Assembly (NCBI GenBank): GCA_035712285.1
Contig: DASTBA010000033.1
Coordinates: forward strand, 1 to 27,745
Source: CAMLHP01 sp035712285
GTDB taxonomy: Bacteria > Gemmatimonadota > Gemmatimonadetes > Gemmatimonadales > GWC2-71-9
Direction: 5' to 3'
Length of the DNA: 27,745 nucleotides
Within the stretch, counting starts at the first letter, position 1, and each line of letters starts with the position of its first letter. Positions 1 to 7,524 of this stretch are shown here, piece by piece. A model generated the notes under the pieces. It was not told the origin of the DNA, ran no database searches, and was given only the letters and a program-made list of their open reading frames with translations. The position numbers were made by a program, and so were the translations under genes.

Positions 1-816
1 ACGACCGACGTGGCGCTCGCCCTCGGCGCGCTGGCGGTACTGTTTGGCGCCTTTGTCGCCGTGCAGATCGGCTGGCTGTTCGGGGGCGAGGCGCTGGTCC
101 TCCGCACCACGGGCTTGAGCTACGCCGACTACGCCCGGCGCGGCTTTTTCGAGCTGATGTGGGTGGCGGGTCTCCTGCTTCCCGTGCTCCTTGGCGCACA
201 GGCGCTCATTCACGCCTCCGATACCCGCACGCTGCGGCTTTACCGACGCCTCGCACTGATACTGACGGTGCTGCTGGGCGCCATCATGGCCTCGGCCTTC
301 GCGCGGATGGCGCTGTACCTCCGCTACTACGGCATCTCCACCGATCGGCTCTACGCCACCGCGTTCATGATCTGGCTCGTGATCGTGTTCCTCTGGCTTG
401 CCCTCACGGGGCTGCGGGGACGGCCACGTGCGTTCGCCCTCGGATCGGTGGTGAGCGGGTTCGCCGTGCTCGCCGTGCTCAATGTGCTGAACCCGGATGC
501 CCTGGTCGCCCGGGCCAACCTGGCACGAGCCGGGCGCGCCGGCGCTGCGGGGACGGACCTGCGCTATGTCGCCTCTCTGGGTGGCGATGCGGTGCCGCAG
601 GTGGTGGCGGCATTGATGACACCGGACACCGCACGCTACTCCGCCGGCAGCGATCTCTGCACCGCTGCCGGGCTCCTGCTCGAGCGCTGGACCGGCGAGC
701 GGCGGGATCGGGCTGACGGGGATTGGACGCAATGGAACATGGGAAGGAAGCGGGCGACCGAGGCCGTGCACGCGCATGCGATGGAGCTGCAGCGGATCGC
801 CTGCGCTGGAGACTGA
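1..816 (+). CDS. DUF4173/DUF4153-like membrane protein, C-terminal part (5' partial)
   Basis: The reading frame is open from the first base, so the true start lies upstream of the window; the GTG at position 10 is only the first possible start inside it. About 271 residues are visible. Four to five hydrophobic segments (around residues 5-25, 50-65, 83-103, 120-140 and 145-165 from the edge) are followed by a soluble tail. The stretch ALYLRYYGISTDRLYATAF, then a WL-rich helix and VLNPDALVARANLARA, resembles the end of the DUF4173 (DUF4153-type) family of inner-membrane proteins. No biochemical function is known to me for that family. The tail after residue 180 (YVASLGGDAVPQVVAAL) fits the usual C-terminus of these proteins. 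The gene converges on the sigma-factor gene and they share a hairpin terminator. The family call is moderately firm; the function is unknown. Confidence 0.7.
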   Translation, partial: TTDVALALGALAVLFGAFVAVQIGWLFGGEALVLRTTGLSYADYARRGFFELMWVAGLLLPVLLGAQALIHASDTRTLRLYRRLALILTVLLGAIMASAFARMALYLRYYGISTDRLYATAFMIWLVIVFLWLALTGLRGRPRAFALGSVVSGFAVLAVLNVLNPDALVARANLARAGRAGAAGTDLRYVASLGGDAVPQVVAALMTPDTARYSAGSDLCTAAGLLLERWTGERRDRADGDWTQWNMGRKRATEAVHAHAMELQRIACAGD

Positions 817-836
817 GAGCTGAAGGCGGAAAGCAA

Positions 837-867
837 AAAGCTGGGCGAAGGAACTCCGCCCAGCTTT
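837..867. terminator. Bidirectional hairpin terminator between the DUF4173-like gene and the sigma-70 gene
   Basis: A perfect 11-bp inverted repeat (AAAGCTGGGCG at 837-847, CGCCCAGCTTT at 857-867) encloses a 9-nt loop. On the minus strand the stem runs into TTTTTGC, a good intrinsic-terminator tail for the sigma-factor gene, which ends at 893. On the plus strand the tail is weaker (TTTCGCC). It fills the gap between two convergent genes. Confidence 0.75.
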
Positions 868-892
868 CGCCTCTAGCTTTCAGCTTTCGGCC

Positions 893-1786
893 TCAGGCCA
901 CGAGATCCCGCAGCTTGTCGCCGGTCTCTCCCTCACGGAGCCTGAGGAGGGCCCGGTCGCGAAGCTGGCGGATCCGCTCGCGCGTCACCCCCATCATCCG
1001 GCCGATCTCCTCCAGCGTGCGGCTGTTGCCGTCATCCAGGCCGAAGTAGAGCCGCAGCACCTTGGCATCCCGGGGCGGCAGCGTGGCCAGCGCGGCCTCG
1101 ATGTCCGCCGTCTGGCTGTTCTGCAGCGTGCTGGTGTCGGTGCTCTCCTGCTCGGTGGCGGCGAAGCGCTCCATCCGCTCGTTGCCGTCGCCGTCGCGCG
1201 TGGGGTGGTCCAGCCGGACCGCCTCCGCGTTGAGCGCGCTCAGGCTCCGTACCGCCTCCACCGTGAGACCGGTGGCGCGGGCCAGCTCCTCGGTGGTGGG
1301 CATGCGGCCCATCCGGTCCTTGAGGAGCGTGGTGGTGCGCCCGAGACGGCTGAGATCCGCCGTCCGGTTGAGCGGCACGCGCACCGGCCGCCCGTGACGG
1401 GCGATCGCCGCCTGCACCGCCTGGCGGATCCACCAGACAGCGTACGAGATGAACTTGACGCCACGGTCCGGATCGAACTTCCGGGCCGCGGTCATGAGCC
1501 CGAGGTTCCCCTCGCCGATCAGGTCGACGAGCGGCACCCCGCGATTCTGGAACTTCTTGGCCACCGAGACCACGAACCGCACATTGTGCCGAGCCAGCTT
1601 TTCCTGCGCCGCCACGTTGCCACGAAAGGCCTTGCGCGCCAGTTCCATCTCCTGGTCGCGCGTCAGCAGCGGGACACGGCTGATCTCGTCAAGGTATAGA
1701 TCCAGACTCTCCCGGCCTTCATCCACCGCACGTGCGATCTGGGCCGGCCGGACGGGACGACGCTTGGTACGCCCTCTCATTGTCAC
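893..1786 (-). CDS. RNA polymerase sigma factor, sigma-70 group 2 (RpoD/SigA/RpoS-like)
   Basis: Directs RNA polymerase to promoters. From the chosen start the protein has 297 residues. Region 1.2 (about residues 28-60, SLDLYLDEISRVPLLT) leads into region 2 with FVVSVAKKFQNRG, DLIGEGNLGLMTAARKFD and FISYAVWWIRQA, the hallmark core-binding and -10 recognition segments. Region 3 follows, and region 4 near the C-terminus carries the helix-turn-helix TLEEIGRMMGVTRERIRQL. There is no acidic region 1.1, which points to a group 2 (alternative, housekeeping-like) factor rather than the primary sigma. The frame also opens at a TTG at 1822, but AGGAGG (1800-1795) lies 8 nt before the GTG at 1786, so that start, or the ATG at 1780, is preferred. 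A good -35/-10 pair lies upstream and a hairpin terminator downstream, so the gene is probably transcribed alone. Confidence 0.93.
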   Translation of the reverse strand: MTMRGRTKRRPVRPAQIARAVDEGRESLDLYLDEISRVPLLTRDQEMELARKAFRGNVAAQEKLARHNVRFVVSVAKKFQNRGVPLVDLIGEGNLGLMTAARKFDPDRGVKFISYAVWWIRQAVQAAIARHGRPVRVPLNRTADLSRLGRTTTLLKDRMGRMPTTEELARATGLTVEAVRSLSALNAEAVRLDHPTRDGDGNERMERFAATEQESTDTSTLQNSQTADIEAALATLPPRDAKVLRLYFGLDDGNSRTLEEIGRMMGVTRERIRQLRDRALLRLREGETGDKLRDLVA

Positions 1787-1794
1787 GCTGAACG

Positions 1795-1800
1795 CCTCCT
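1795..1800 (-). promoter_or_regulatory. Shine-Dalgarno site that decides the sigma-factor start
   Basis: On the minus strand AGGAGG (1800-1795) is followed by 8 nt and then GTG (1786-1784); an ATG two codons later (1780) is the alternative. The upstream TTG at 1822 has no comparable site, and the intervening residues (NGGGGSEE) look non-conserved. Confidence 0.7.
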
Positions 1801-1855
1801 CGGAGCCCCCGCCCCCATTCAAGCGCTGAAGCCGACGACCTTAATACAGCTGCGG

Positions 1856-1884
1856 AATATACGGGCTAAGACGCTGAAAATCAA
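1856..1884 (-). promoter_or_regulatory. Sigma-70-type promoter for the sigma-factor gene
   Basis: On the minus strand TTGATT (1884-1879) and TATATT (1861-1856) are separated by exactly 17 nt, close to TTGACA-N17-TATAAT. The site lies in an AT-rich island that stands out in this GC-rich window. It would start transcription near 1849, leaving a leader of roughly 60 nt before the GTG at 1786. The rest of the 1787-2131 gap shows no other gene. Confidence 0.6.
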
Positions 1885-2083
1885 CAGCTTAGCTAACTCC
1901 ATCGGGATACGCGAGTTGCACGATTTCCGGCCAGTTCCCCGGGTCTCCCGTTCACGCCTCCACAGGCCCTGTCAAAATTGCAGTCAGGCTCGGGTTTCCG
2001 TTGTGGCCCCGCTCACCGAAATCCCTCCTCGGCGCCCGAGAGGAACGACCGCCGCGCCGAGACGGTTCCCGCCAGCATGACAA

Positions 2084-2112
2084 AGGGGCGGCCCCGTCCC
2101 GGAGCCGCCCCT
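2084..2112 (-). terminator. GC-rich hairpin after the pnt-linked gene
   Basis: AGGGGCGGC (2084-2092) pairs perfectly with GCCGCCCCT (2104-2112) across an 11-nt loop. On the minus strand, 20 nt past the stop at 2132, the stem ends in a short TTTG tail. The T tract is poor, so termination may be weak. It is the only hairpin seen downstream of the transhydrogenase group. Confidence 0.5.
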
Positions 2113-2131
2113 CGTGCCGGTCCGCCGGAGG

Positions 2132-2782
2132 TCAGTGTGCCGGGGTCTGGCTCTGCGGCTTGGCCAAGAAGGAGGACTTGGCGTTCTTGCCCGCCGCCGT
2201 CAGCTCCAGGCGGCTCTTGTCGGTGCCGTCCACCATCTTCACGATACCGAACGGCACTGCCGTACTCACCCAGATGTCCGAACCCCGCAAAGCGTTGCGA
2301 TAGTGCTGGGCGGAGTACTTGCCCGCCGGCACCGTCACCGTCTCCGTACCCACCAGCGTGGCCGCACGGCACCCGTCCACCACCGCCTTGGTCAGGCCCG
2401 GCAGCGCCCGGCGCGAGCGTGCCAGCTGTTGTGCCGTCAGCTGCACCGGAACGCCCGAGGGTCCCTGCAGGGCGGCGTCCGCCAGCGCCGACGGATCGTA
2501 AGGGAACCCGGGCACCAGCACCTGCGAAATTACTACCGGACGGGTGCCCTCCTGCGCCCGGGTCTCGAACCAGATGTTCCGGGTGCCTTCCCGGGTCTCG
2601 GCGCCCACCACGGCGAACCGGACCGTCATGGTCCGGCCCGATGGACTGCTGACCAGGTAGCTGGCGAACCCACCCTCGGCCGGAGCCTGCACCACCCCGC
2701 CGCATACCTGCTGGGCCTGCAGGCCGGCCGGCACGCCCAGCACCACGCAGGACAGGCCCAGCGCCAATGATCGTCTCACCAT
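2132..2782 (-). CDS. Exported protein of unknown function, downstream of pntB
   Basis: 216 residues. The N-terminus (MVRRSLALGLSCVVLGVPAG, ending in AQA) is a classic signal peptide with probable cleavage near residue 24, so the mature protein should be periplasmic or secreted. No lipobox Cys is present. The body shows no enzyme motif I recognise. The C-terminal half, with TVPAGKYSAQHYRNA, then IWVSTAVPFGIVKM and LELTAAG, resembles a beta-rich module seen at the end of many exported hypothetical proteins. There is a strong ribosome site (GGGAGGAG just before the ATG), and the gene begins only 22 nt after the pntB stop, so it is probably cotranscribed with the transhydrogenase. A functional link to it is not evident from the sequence. 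Export is well supported; the role is unknown. Confidence 0.75.
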   Translation of the reverse strand: MVRRSLALGLSCVVLGVPAGLQAQQVCGGVVQAPAEGGFASYLVSSPSGRTMTVRFAVVGAETREGTRNIWFETRAQEGTRPVVISQVLVPGFPYDPSALADAALQGPSGVPVQLTAQQLARSRRALPGLTKAVVDGCRAATLVGTETVTVPAGKYSAQHYRNALRGSDIWVSTAVPFGIVKMVDGTDKSRLELTAAGKNAKSSFLAKPQSQTPAH

Positions 2783-2804
2783 GCAACTCCTCCCGCAGCG
2801 CGGG

Positions 2805-4199
2805 TCAGGTAACCGCCTTGATCTCGGACACCAGCGTCGTCAGTGACGCCTTGGCATCCCCGAAGAGCATCGCCGTCCGGGGGTTGTAGAACAAGTCATT
2901 CTCGATGCCCGCAAAACCTGCGCCCATGCCCCGCTTGAGCACGATCACACTCCTGGCGTGATCGGCATTGAGAATCGGCATGCCGTAGATGGGGCTGGCG
3001 GGATCGTTCCGCGCCGCCGGATTCACCACGTCGTTGGCACCGATGACGAGCGCCACATCCGCCCGCTCGAACTCGCCGTTGATCTGGTCCATCTCGAACA
3101 GCTTGTCGTAGGGCACATTGGCCTCGGCCAGGAGGACGTTCATGTGCCCCGGCATCCGGCCCGCGACGGGATGGATCGCGTACTTCACCTCCCCGCCGCG
3201 CGCCTCGATCAGGTCGGCGAGCTCGCGCACCAGATGCTGCGCCTGCGCCACGGCGAGGCCGTAGCCCGGCACCACGATGACAAGCCGGGCATAGGCCAGC
3301 TGGATGGCGGCGTCTTCGGCCGACACCTGCCGCACGGTCAGCCCCTCGGCGGACCGGCCGGCCGGCGTGCCGCCGGCGCTCCCGAACGCGCCGAAGAGCA
3401 CGTTGGCAAGCGAACGGTTCATCGCCTTGCACATGATCTGGCTCAGGATGATGCCGGAGGAGCCGACCAGCGCGCCGGAGATGATCAGCACGTCGTTCCG
3501 GATCACGAAGCCGGTCATGGCCGCGGCGAGCCCGGAATACGAATTCAGCAGCGAGATCACCACCGGCATGTCGGCGCCGCCGATCGGAAGCACCACCAGC
3601 ACGCCGAGGAGCAGCGAGAGGAGGCAGACGCCGTAGAATGCCCAGCGCGGTGCCGCCTGGTTGATCACCTGCCAGGTGCCCAGTCCGGCGATGGCGGCGA
3701 GCAGCAGCCCGTTCAGGGCCGTGAGCCCCGGGAAGACGATCGGGCGGCCCGGCATCAGTTCCTGGAGCTTGGCGTAAGCGACGAGGCTGCCGGTCAGCGT
3801 CACCGCGCCGATGAGCAGGCTCAGCTGGATGGTGACGGACGTGTCGAGGGGCAGTGTGCGTCCGGTGAGCCCGGCACGGAGCAGCTCGGCCCCGCCGACG
3901 AGCAGCGAAGCGCCGCCGCCCAGGCCGTTGAGCAGCGCCACCATCTGCGGCATGGCGGTCATCTTCACGGAGCGGGCGAGCCAGAGCCCGAGCGCCGAGC
4001 CGACGATGAGGCCCGCCACGATCACCTGGTAGCTCACCACGCTCCGGTCGAGCAGCGTGACGACGATGGCGATGAGCATGCCCACGGCGGAGAGCCGGTT
4101 GCCGCTGACCGCCGTGGCGGGGCTCGAGAGCCGCTTGATCCCGAGGATGAACAGCACCGCGGCGACGAGGTAGAGCACCTCCTCGAGGGCATGGGGCAT
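2805..4199 (-). CDS. pntB: NAD(P) transhydrogenase subunit beta (PntB)
   Basis: Inner-membrane subunit of the proton-translocating transhydrogenase, which couples hydride transfer from NADH to NADP+ to proton entry. The 464 residues match the family length. Residues 1-270 are strongly hydrophobic, with about eight to nine membrane segments (domain II) including the conserved NGLGGGAS and GGADMPVVISLLNSYSG stretches. The C-terminal domain III binds NADP(H): GYGLAVAQAQ (312-321), AIHPVAGRMPGHMNVLLAEA (341-360), GANDVVNPAA (387-396) and the KRGMGAGFAGIEN segment before FYNPRTAMLFGDAK. All the signature blocks are present, so the enzyme looks intact. The ATG overlaps the pntAB stop codon by one base (TGATG), a sign of translational coupling, and CGGAG lies 8 nt upstream. 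Confidence 0.97.
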   Translation of the reverse strand: MPHALEEVLYLVAAVLFILGIKRLSSPATAVSGNRLSAVGMLIAIVVTLLDRSVVSYQVIVAGLIVGSALGLWLARSVKMTAMPQMVALLNGLGGGASLLVGGAELLRAGLTGRTLPLDTSVTIQLSLLIGAVTLTGSLVAYAKLQELMPGRPIVFPGLTALNGLLLAAIAGLGTWQVINQAAPRWAFYGVCLLSLLLGVLVVLPIGGADMPVVISLLNSYSGLAAAMTGFVIRNDVLIISGALVGSSGIILSQIMCKAMNRSLANVLFGAFGSAGGTPAGRSAEGLTVRQVSAEDAAIQLAYARLVIVVPGYGLAVAQAQHLVRELADLIEARGGEVKYAIHPVAGRMPGHMNVLLAEANVPYDKLFEMDQINGEFERADVALVIGANDVVNPAARNDPASPIYGMPILNADHARSVIVLKRGMGAGFAGIENDLFYNPRTAMLFGDAKASLTTLVSEIKAVT

Positions 4200-4492
4200 C
4201 AGCGGGGCTCCGGCTTGCGCTTGAACATCTGCAGCATCCGGTCGGTGACGGCATAGCCGCCCACCACGTTCATCATGGCGAAGACCACGGCCAGGAACCC
4301 GAGCACCACCGAGATCCAGCCGGCCCCGGCGCCGGCCACCACCAGCGCGCCCACCACCGTGATGCCGCTGACGGCATTGGCGCCGGACATGAGCGGGGTG
4401 TGCAGCGTGGGCGGCACGCGGTTGATCAGCGCCACGCCGAGGTAGGTCGCGAGGGTGAAGATCACGATGCTGGTGATGAGCGCATCAAGCAT
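4199..4492 (-). CDS. pntAB: NAD(P) transhydrogenase subunit alpha, membrane part (PntAB, alpha-2)
   Basis: A 97-residue membrane protein corresponding to the C-terminal membrane domain that is fused to PntA in Escherichia coli but encoded separately in the three-subunit type (as in Rhodospirillum). Three hydrophobic segments are visible (about residues 4-22, 38-58 and 60-82). The family blocks VPPTLHTPLMSGANAVSGI and GFLAVVFAMMNVVGGY with the closing TDRMLQMF are present. It forms part of the proton channel with PntB. Its start overlaps the 3' end of pntAA by 8 nt, and its stop overlaps the pntB start by one base, so the three genes form a tightly coupled unit. Confidence 0.95.
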   Translation of the reverse strand: MLDALITSIVIFTLATYLGVALINRVPPTLHTPLMSGANAVSGITVVGALVVAGAGAGWISVVLGFLAVVFAMMNVVGGYAVTDRMLQMFKRKPEPR

Positions 4493-5597
4493 GCGGCCTC
4501 CCGTGGCGTACCGCTCCGTCGTGCGCGATGCACATCGCGCCGGCGATGGGATCGTCGAGCGAGAACTTGAGGGTCCCGGCCGGCGCGAGGTACTCGAGAA
4601 AGGTCTGGACGTTGCGGCTGTACATCTGGCTGGCGTGGGCCGGCACCGTGGCCGCGAGCGCCGTGGGGCCGGCCACGGTGACGCCGTGGTCGGTGATGGT
4701 CTCGCCCGCGCGGGTGAGCTCGCTGTTGCCGCCCGACTCCGCCGCGAGATCCACGACCACGCTGCCGGGGCGAAGGGACCGCACCATGTCCGCGGAGAGA
4801 ATGCGCGGCGCCGGGCGCCCGGGGATCTGGGCGGTGGTGATCACCAGGTCCATGCCCTTCACGTGCTCCGCGATCGCCGCCGCCACCCGCTGCTGCTGCT
4901 CCGCCTCCAGTTCGCGGGCGTAGCCTCCCTCGCCTTCGGCCGCCACACTGGGCACGGCGAGGAAGGTTGCGCCGAGACTCTCCACCTGCTCCTTCACCAC
5001 CGGACGCACGTCGAAGGCCGAAACGACGGCGCCGAGGCGCCGCGCGGTGGCGATGGCCTGGAGCCCGGCGACGCCGGCCCCGATCACGAAGACCCGTGCC
5101 GGCGTCACGGTGCCGGCAGCGGTGGTGAGCATGGGGAGGAAGCGGGGCAGCAGGCTGGCGCCCAGGATGACCGCCTTGTAGCCCGCGACGGTCGCCTGTG
5201 ACGACAGGGCGTCCATGCTCTGGGCCCGGGTGGACCGGGGCACGAGTTCCATCGCGAAGCCGGTGAGCCCTCGCTCGGCGAGCGCCGCCGCGGTCTGTCC
5301 TTCCCACGGGTCGAGGAATCCAGTCACGATGGCACCGCGCGGCAGCGCGTCGAGCGCCTCGATCGCCGGCACTCCGACAGCCACGAGGGCATCAGTCCCC
5401 TGCAAGGCACCGGTGGTGCCCTCGGCGACGGTGGCTCCGTGAGCGGCATATGCATCGTCAGCGAACCCCGACGCGCTGCCGGCGCCGGCCTGCACGACGA
5501 CGGCATGACCGGCGCGCGCCAGGCGTCCCGCACCATCGGGGACGAGGGCCACACGCCGTTCGTTCGCACCGGTCTCCCGCAGGACCGCAATGCGCAT
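4485..5597 (-). CDS. pntAA: NAD(P) transhydrogenase subunit alpha, NAD-binding part (PntAA, alpha-1)
   Basis: 370-residue soluble domain I, which binds NAD(H) and passes hydride to the NADP site on PntB. It starts with the family-typical MRIAVLRET followed by RRVALVP. The conserved RAQSMDALSSQATVAGYKAV block is at 124-143 and the Rossmann glycine motif GAGVAGLQAI at 173-182, followed by VVSAFDVRP and, further on, DLVITTAQIPGRPAP. The frame remains open upstream to 5909, but that extension shows no similarity to the family. AAGGAG lies 7 nt before the ATG at 5597, which fixes the start. It is the first gene of the pntAA-pntAB-pntB unit and lies 46 nt downstream of the beta-propeller dehydrogenase gene, with no terminator seen between, so read-through from that gene is possible. 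Closest alternative: alanine dehydrogenase, rejected because of the two pnt partners. Confidence 0.96.
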   Translation of the reverse strand: MRIAVLRETGANERRVALVPDGAGRLARAGHAVVVQAGAGSASGFADDAYAAHGATVAEGTTGALQGTDALVAVGVPAIEALDALPRGAIVTGFLDPWEGQTAAALAERGLTGFAMELVPRSTRAQSMDALSSQATVAGYKAVILGASLLPRFLPMLTTAAGTVTPARVFVIGAGVAGLQAIATARRLGAVVSAFDVRPVVKEQVESLGATFLAVPSVAAEGEGGYARELEAEQQQRVAAAIAEHVKGMDLVITTAQIPGRPAPRILSADMVRSLRPGSVVVDLAAESGGNSELTRAGETITDHGVTVAGPTALAATVPAHASQMYSRNVQTFLEYLAPAGTLKFSLDDPIAGAMCIAHDGAVRHGRPHA

Positions 5598-5643
5598 CGG
5601 GGCACTCCTTGAGGCTGGACGCGGACTGTCAAATGTACGGGGC

Positions 5644-6855
5644 TCAGGAGGACCTGACGACCCTCCAGATCCGGCCGTCACGATCGTCGGAGATGAACAG
5701 CGCCCCATCGGGCCCGACGGCGACGCCGCTGGCGCGCAGCGCGGTCGGGCCACTGTCGCCGGTGGCGAAGGTCTCGTAACGGCCCGTCGGCTTCCCGTTC
5801 CGGAAGGGGATGAACACCACCCGGTAGCCGGCCTGCGGGAGGGGTGCGCGATTCCAGGAGCCGTGGAAGGCAACGAAGACGCCGCCCTCGTACGACGGGC
5901 CGAACGCACGGGCGGCGTAGAACGCCAGTGCGAGCGGCGCCCAGTGGCCAGGGAACGCGATCAGCGGCTGCGCGCGCCGTCCGCACCGCCGGGTGGACAT
6001 ACCGTCGCCGCCGTACTCGGGAGCCAGGACCTTCGCCTTCCTCGCGTTGCTGTAGTAGCAGTAGGGCCAGCCGTAATCCGCCCCCTCGGTGACGACGCCG
6101 AATTCCTCGGCGGGATTTTCCGCGCTCACCTCTGGCGAATAGCCCCAGTTCTGCGCCAGCTGGTCGCGGCCCATGACCGCCGCGTAGAGCGCACCGGTCC
6201 CCGGCTGGAAGGCGAGCGCCTCGGTGTTGCGAAGTCCGGTGGCGTAGCGGCGGCCATCGGCCACGGTCTGCCCGGCGCGGCTCGCGGAGAACACCCAGAT
6301 GCCGGCCCGGGTCTCGAGCTCGGTGCAGGGATCCACGCCCGGGGAGCGGTTCTGCCGGTCGTCCTGCTGGCAGCTGTTCGTGGCCGAGCCGAAGTTGACG
6401 AAGAGCGAATCCCCCTTGAGGGCAATGCTCTTGGCCCGGTGGCCGCTCGCGCCGGGCAGGCCGCTCACCACGACCTCCGCCTCGCCCGCCGGCACCGGCG
6501 CCGCGGCGCTCACCGGCCAGCGCACGACCCGGGTGCTGTAGGCAGCGTACAGGTATCCGTCGTGCAGTTCCACGTCGTTGACGCCGGGCGCGCCGGCAGC
6601 CCCGATGGGAACGTACTCGCCGCGGTGCCCGGTGTCGGCGAACACCAGGACGCCGTGGCCATCGCCACCCTCCTGTACCGCGGCGTAGAGCACGCCCTCG
6701 GCGCTCACCGCCATCTGGCGCACGCCGCCGAGCTTGTCGCCGATCCGCGTGGCGCAGAATCCGGGAGGTAGCGTGAGTCCCGCGCCGGCTGCCGGGCACG
6801 GCGCCGGACCGGACGGGAGGGCGTTTCCGAGGAGAATCAGCAAGGCGGAGAGCAT
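5644..6855 (-). CDS. Exported sorbosone-dehydrogenase-like beta-propeller (PQQ-type sugar dehydrogenase family)
   Basis: 403 residues with a short signal peptide (MLSALLILLGNALPSG). The body is a beta-propeller of the soluble glucose/sorbosone dehydrogenase superfamily, whose characterised members oxidise sugars with pyrroloquinoline quinone. Typical blocks are LPPGFCATRIGDKLGGVRQM near the N-terminus, then GLRNTEALAFQPGTGALYAA, DYGWPYCYY, FHGSWNR, GYRVVFIPFRNGKPTG and, at the end, GVAVGPDGALFISDDRDGRI. Four or more cysteines in the mature part (CQQDD, DPCTE, YCYY, RRCGRR) may form disulfides. The frame is open to 6957, but the ATG at 6855 has TGGAG 8 nt upstream and begins the signal peptide. 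PQQ dependence cannot be confirmed by reading. It lies 46 nt upstream of pntAA on the same strand, so it could feed electrons or share a promoter, but that is inference. Confidence 0.85.
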   Translation of the reverse strand: MLSALLILLGNALPSGPAPCPAAGAGLTLPPGFCATRIGDKLGGVRQMAVSAEGVLYAAVQEGGDGHGVLVFADTGHRGEYVPIGAAGAPGVNDVELHDGYLYAAYSTRVVRWPVSAAAPVPAGEAEVVVSGLPGASGHRAKSIALKGDSLFVNFGSATNSCQQDDRQNRSPGVDPCTELETRAGIWVFSASRAGQTVADGRRYATGLRNTEALAFQPGTGALYAAVMGRDQLAQNWGYSPEVSAENPAEEFGVVTEGADYGWPYCYYSNARKAKVLAPEYGGDGMSTRRCGRRAQPLIAFPGHWAPLALAFYAARAFGPSYEGGVFVAFHGSWNRAPLPQAGYRVVFIPFRNGKPTGRYETFATGDSGPTALRASGVAVGPDGALFISDDRDGRIWRVVRSS

Positions 6856-6886
6856 GATGTTCGCTCCAGCGTGAGGTCGTGGGCAC

Positions 6887-6910
6887 GGGGCGGATCCAGC
6901 GTTCCGCCCC
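6887..6910. other. Perfect 8-bp hairpin in the leader of the beta-propeller gene
   Basis: GGGGCGGA (6887-6894) and TCCGCCCC (6903-6910) enclose an 8-nt loop, 32 nt upstream of the minus-strand start at 6855. No T run follows on either strand, so it is not a normal terminator. It could be a leader structure or a protein-binding palindrome. The 234-nt divergent gap 6856-7089 holds this hairpin, a second small palindrome (GGGAAA at 6977-6982 with TTTCCC at 6989-6994) and only weak promoter-like sequences. Confidence 0.35.
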
Positions 6911-7089
6911 CTGTGGGGAGTGTAGGTGAGCCCGTCCCGGCGCGCCACCGCCGGCACGCCCGGCTCGGCTCCCAGAGGGAAAACCGCGTTTCCCCTATTG
7001 CAGAGGAAGGGGAGTGTTTCTTACTTTGTGTGCCGAAGGTGCCAGTGGTCCGGCGCAGGATTGCGTTCACCTCCACAGGGAGAGACCCG

Positions 7090-7440
7090 ATGGCAGCAAA
7101 GAAGAAGGCCGCGAAGAAGTCCGCCAGGAAGCCGGCGCGGAAGCCCGCGAAGAAGCGCACGGCGAAGAAGTCGGCGCGCAAGGGCGCGAAGCGGAAGCCC
7201 AATGCGGCGTTCATGAAGGCCATGAAGCCGAGCGCCACGCTGGCCGAGGTGGTGGGCGACAAGGCGATTCCCCGCACGGAGGTGACCAAGAAGATCTGGG
7301 CGTACATCAAGCGGCACGGCCTGCAGGACAAGAAGAACCGCCGCATGATCAACGCCGACGCCAAGCTGCGGCCGATCTTCCGGAAGGACCAGGTCTCGAT
7401 GTTCGAGATGACCAAGCTGGTGAGCCGGCATCTGAGCTGA
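7090..7440 (+). CDS. SWIB/MDM2-domain protein with lysine-rich histone-H1-like tail
   Basis: 116 residues in two parts. Residues 1-37 are almost only Lys, Ala, Arg and Pro (repeats of AAKK, SARK and PARK), like the histone H1 C-terminal tail and bacterial H1-like proteins, and should bind DNA non-specifically. Residues 38-116 form a SWIB domain: NAAFMKAMKPSATLAEVVG, then IPRTEVTKKIWAYIKRHGLQD, NRRMINADAKLRPIF and FEMTKLVSRHL. SWIB domains occur in eukaryotic SWI/SNF complexes and as small chromosomal or topoisomerase-linked proteins in some bacteria such as Chlamydia. The frame is open upstream, but GGGAGAG lies 5 nt before the ATG at 7090 and the family-like tail begins there. A strong terminator follows, so it is a single-gene unit. 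A role in nucleoid organisation is inferred. Confidence 0.92.
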   Translation: MAAKKKAAKKSARKPARKPAKKRTAKKSARKGAKRKPNAAFMKAMKPSATLAEVVGDKAIPRTEVTKKIWAYIKRHGLQDKKNRRMINADAKLRPIFRKDQVSMFEMTKLVSRHLS

Positions 7441-7461
7441 GCCGGCGCGAGACGCGTGCTG

Positions 7462-7489
7462 AAAGGGCGCTCCCGCTGGGGCGCCCTTT
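7462..7489 (+). terminator. Intrinsic terminator after the SWIB gene
   Basis: AAAGGGCGC (7462-7470) and GCGCCCTTT (7481-7489) form a 9-bp stem that can be lengthened inward by one G-U and two G-C pairs. It is followed by a short T-containing tail (GCGTTTCC). It lies 21 nt past the SWIB stop and 49 nt before ettA, separating the two transcription units. Confidence 0.75.
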
Positions 7490-7524
7490 GCGTTTCCGGG
7501 CGGCGCGGGCCCCGGTGGCGTGAT

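Noticed and set aside
1953..1975. Perfect TTGACA on the minus strand at 1975-1970 as a second sigma-gene promoter
   Set aside because: The hexamer 17 nt downstream reads AACGGG and no other -10 is well placed, while the 1884/1856 pair is much better.
2958..4256. Long plus-strand open frame of 432 codons across pntB
   Set aside because: It is antisense to a gene with full family motifs. Its translation is rich in His, Arg, Gly and Asp without hydrophobic cores, as expected for a shadow frame in GC-rich DNA.
5598..5909. N-terminal extension of pntAA by 104 codons
   Set aside because: The extension overlaps the dehydrogenase gene, is Ser/Pro/Arg rich and unlike the family; AAGGAG 7 nt before the ATG at 5597 marks the start.
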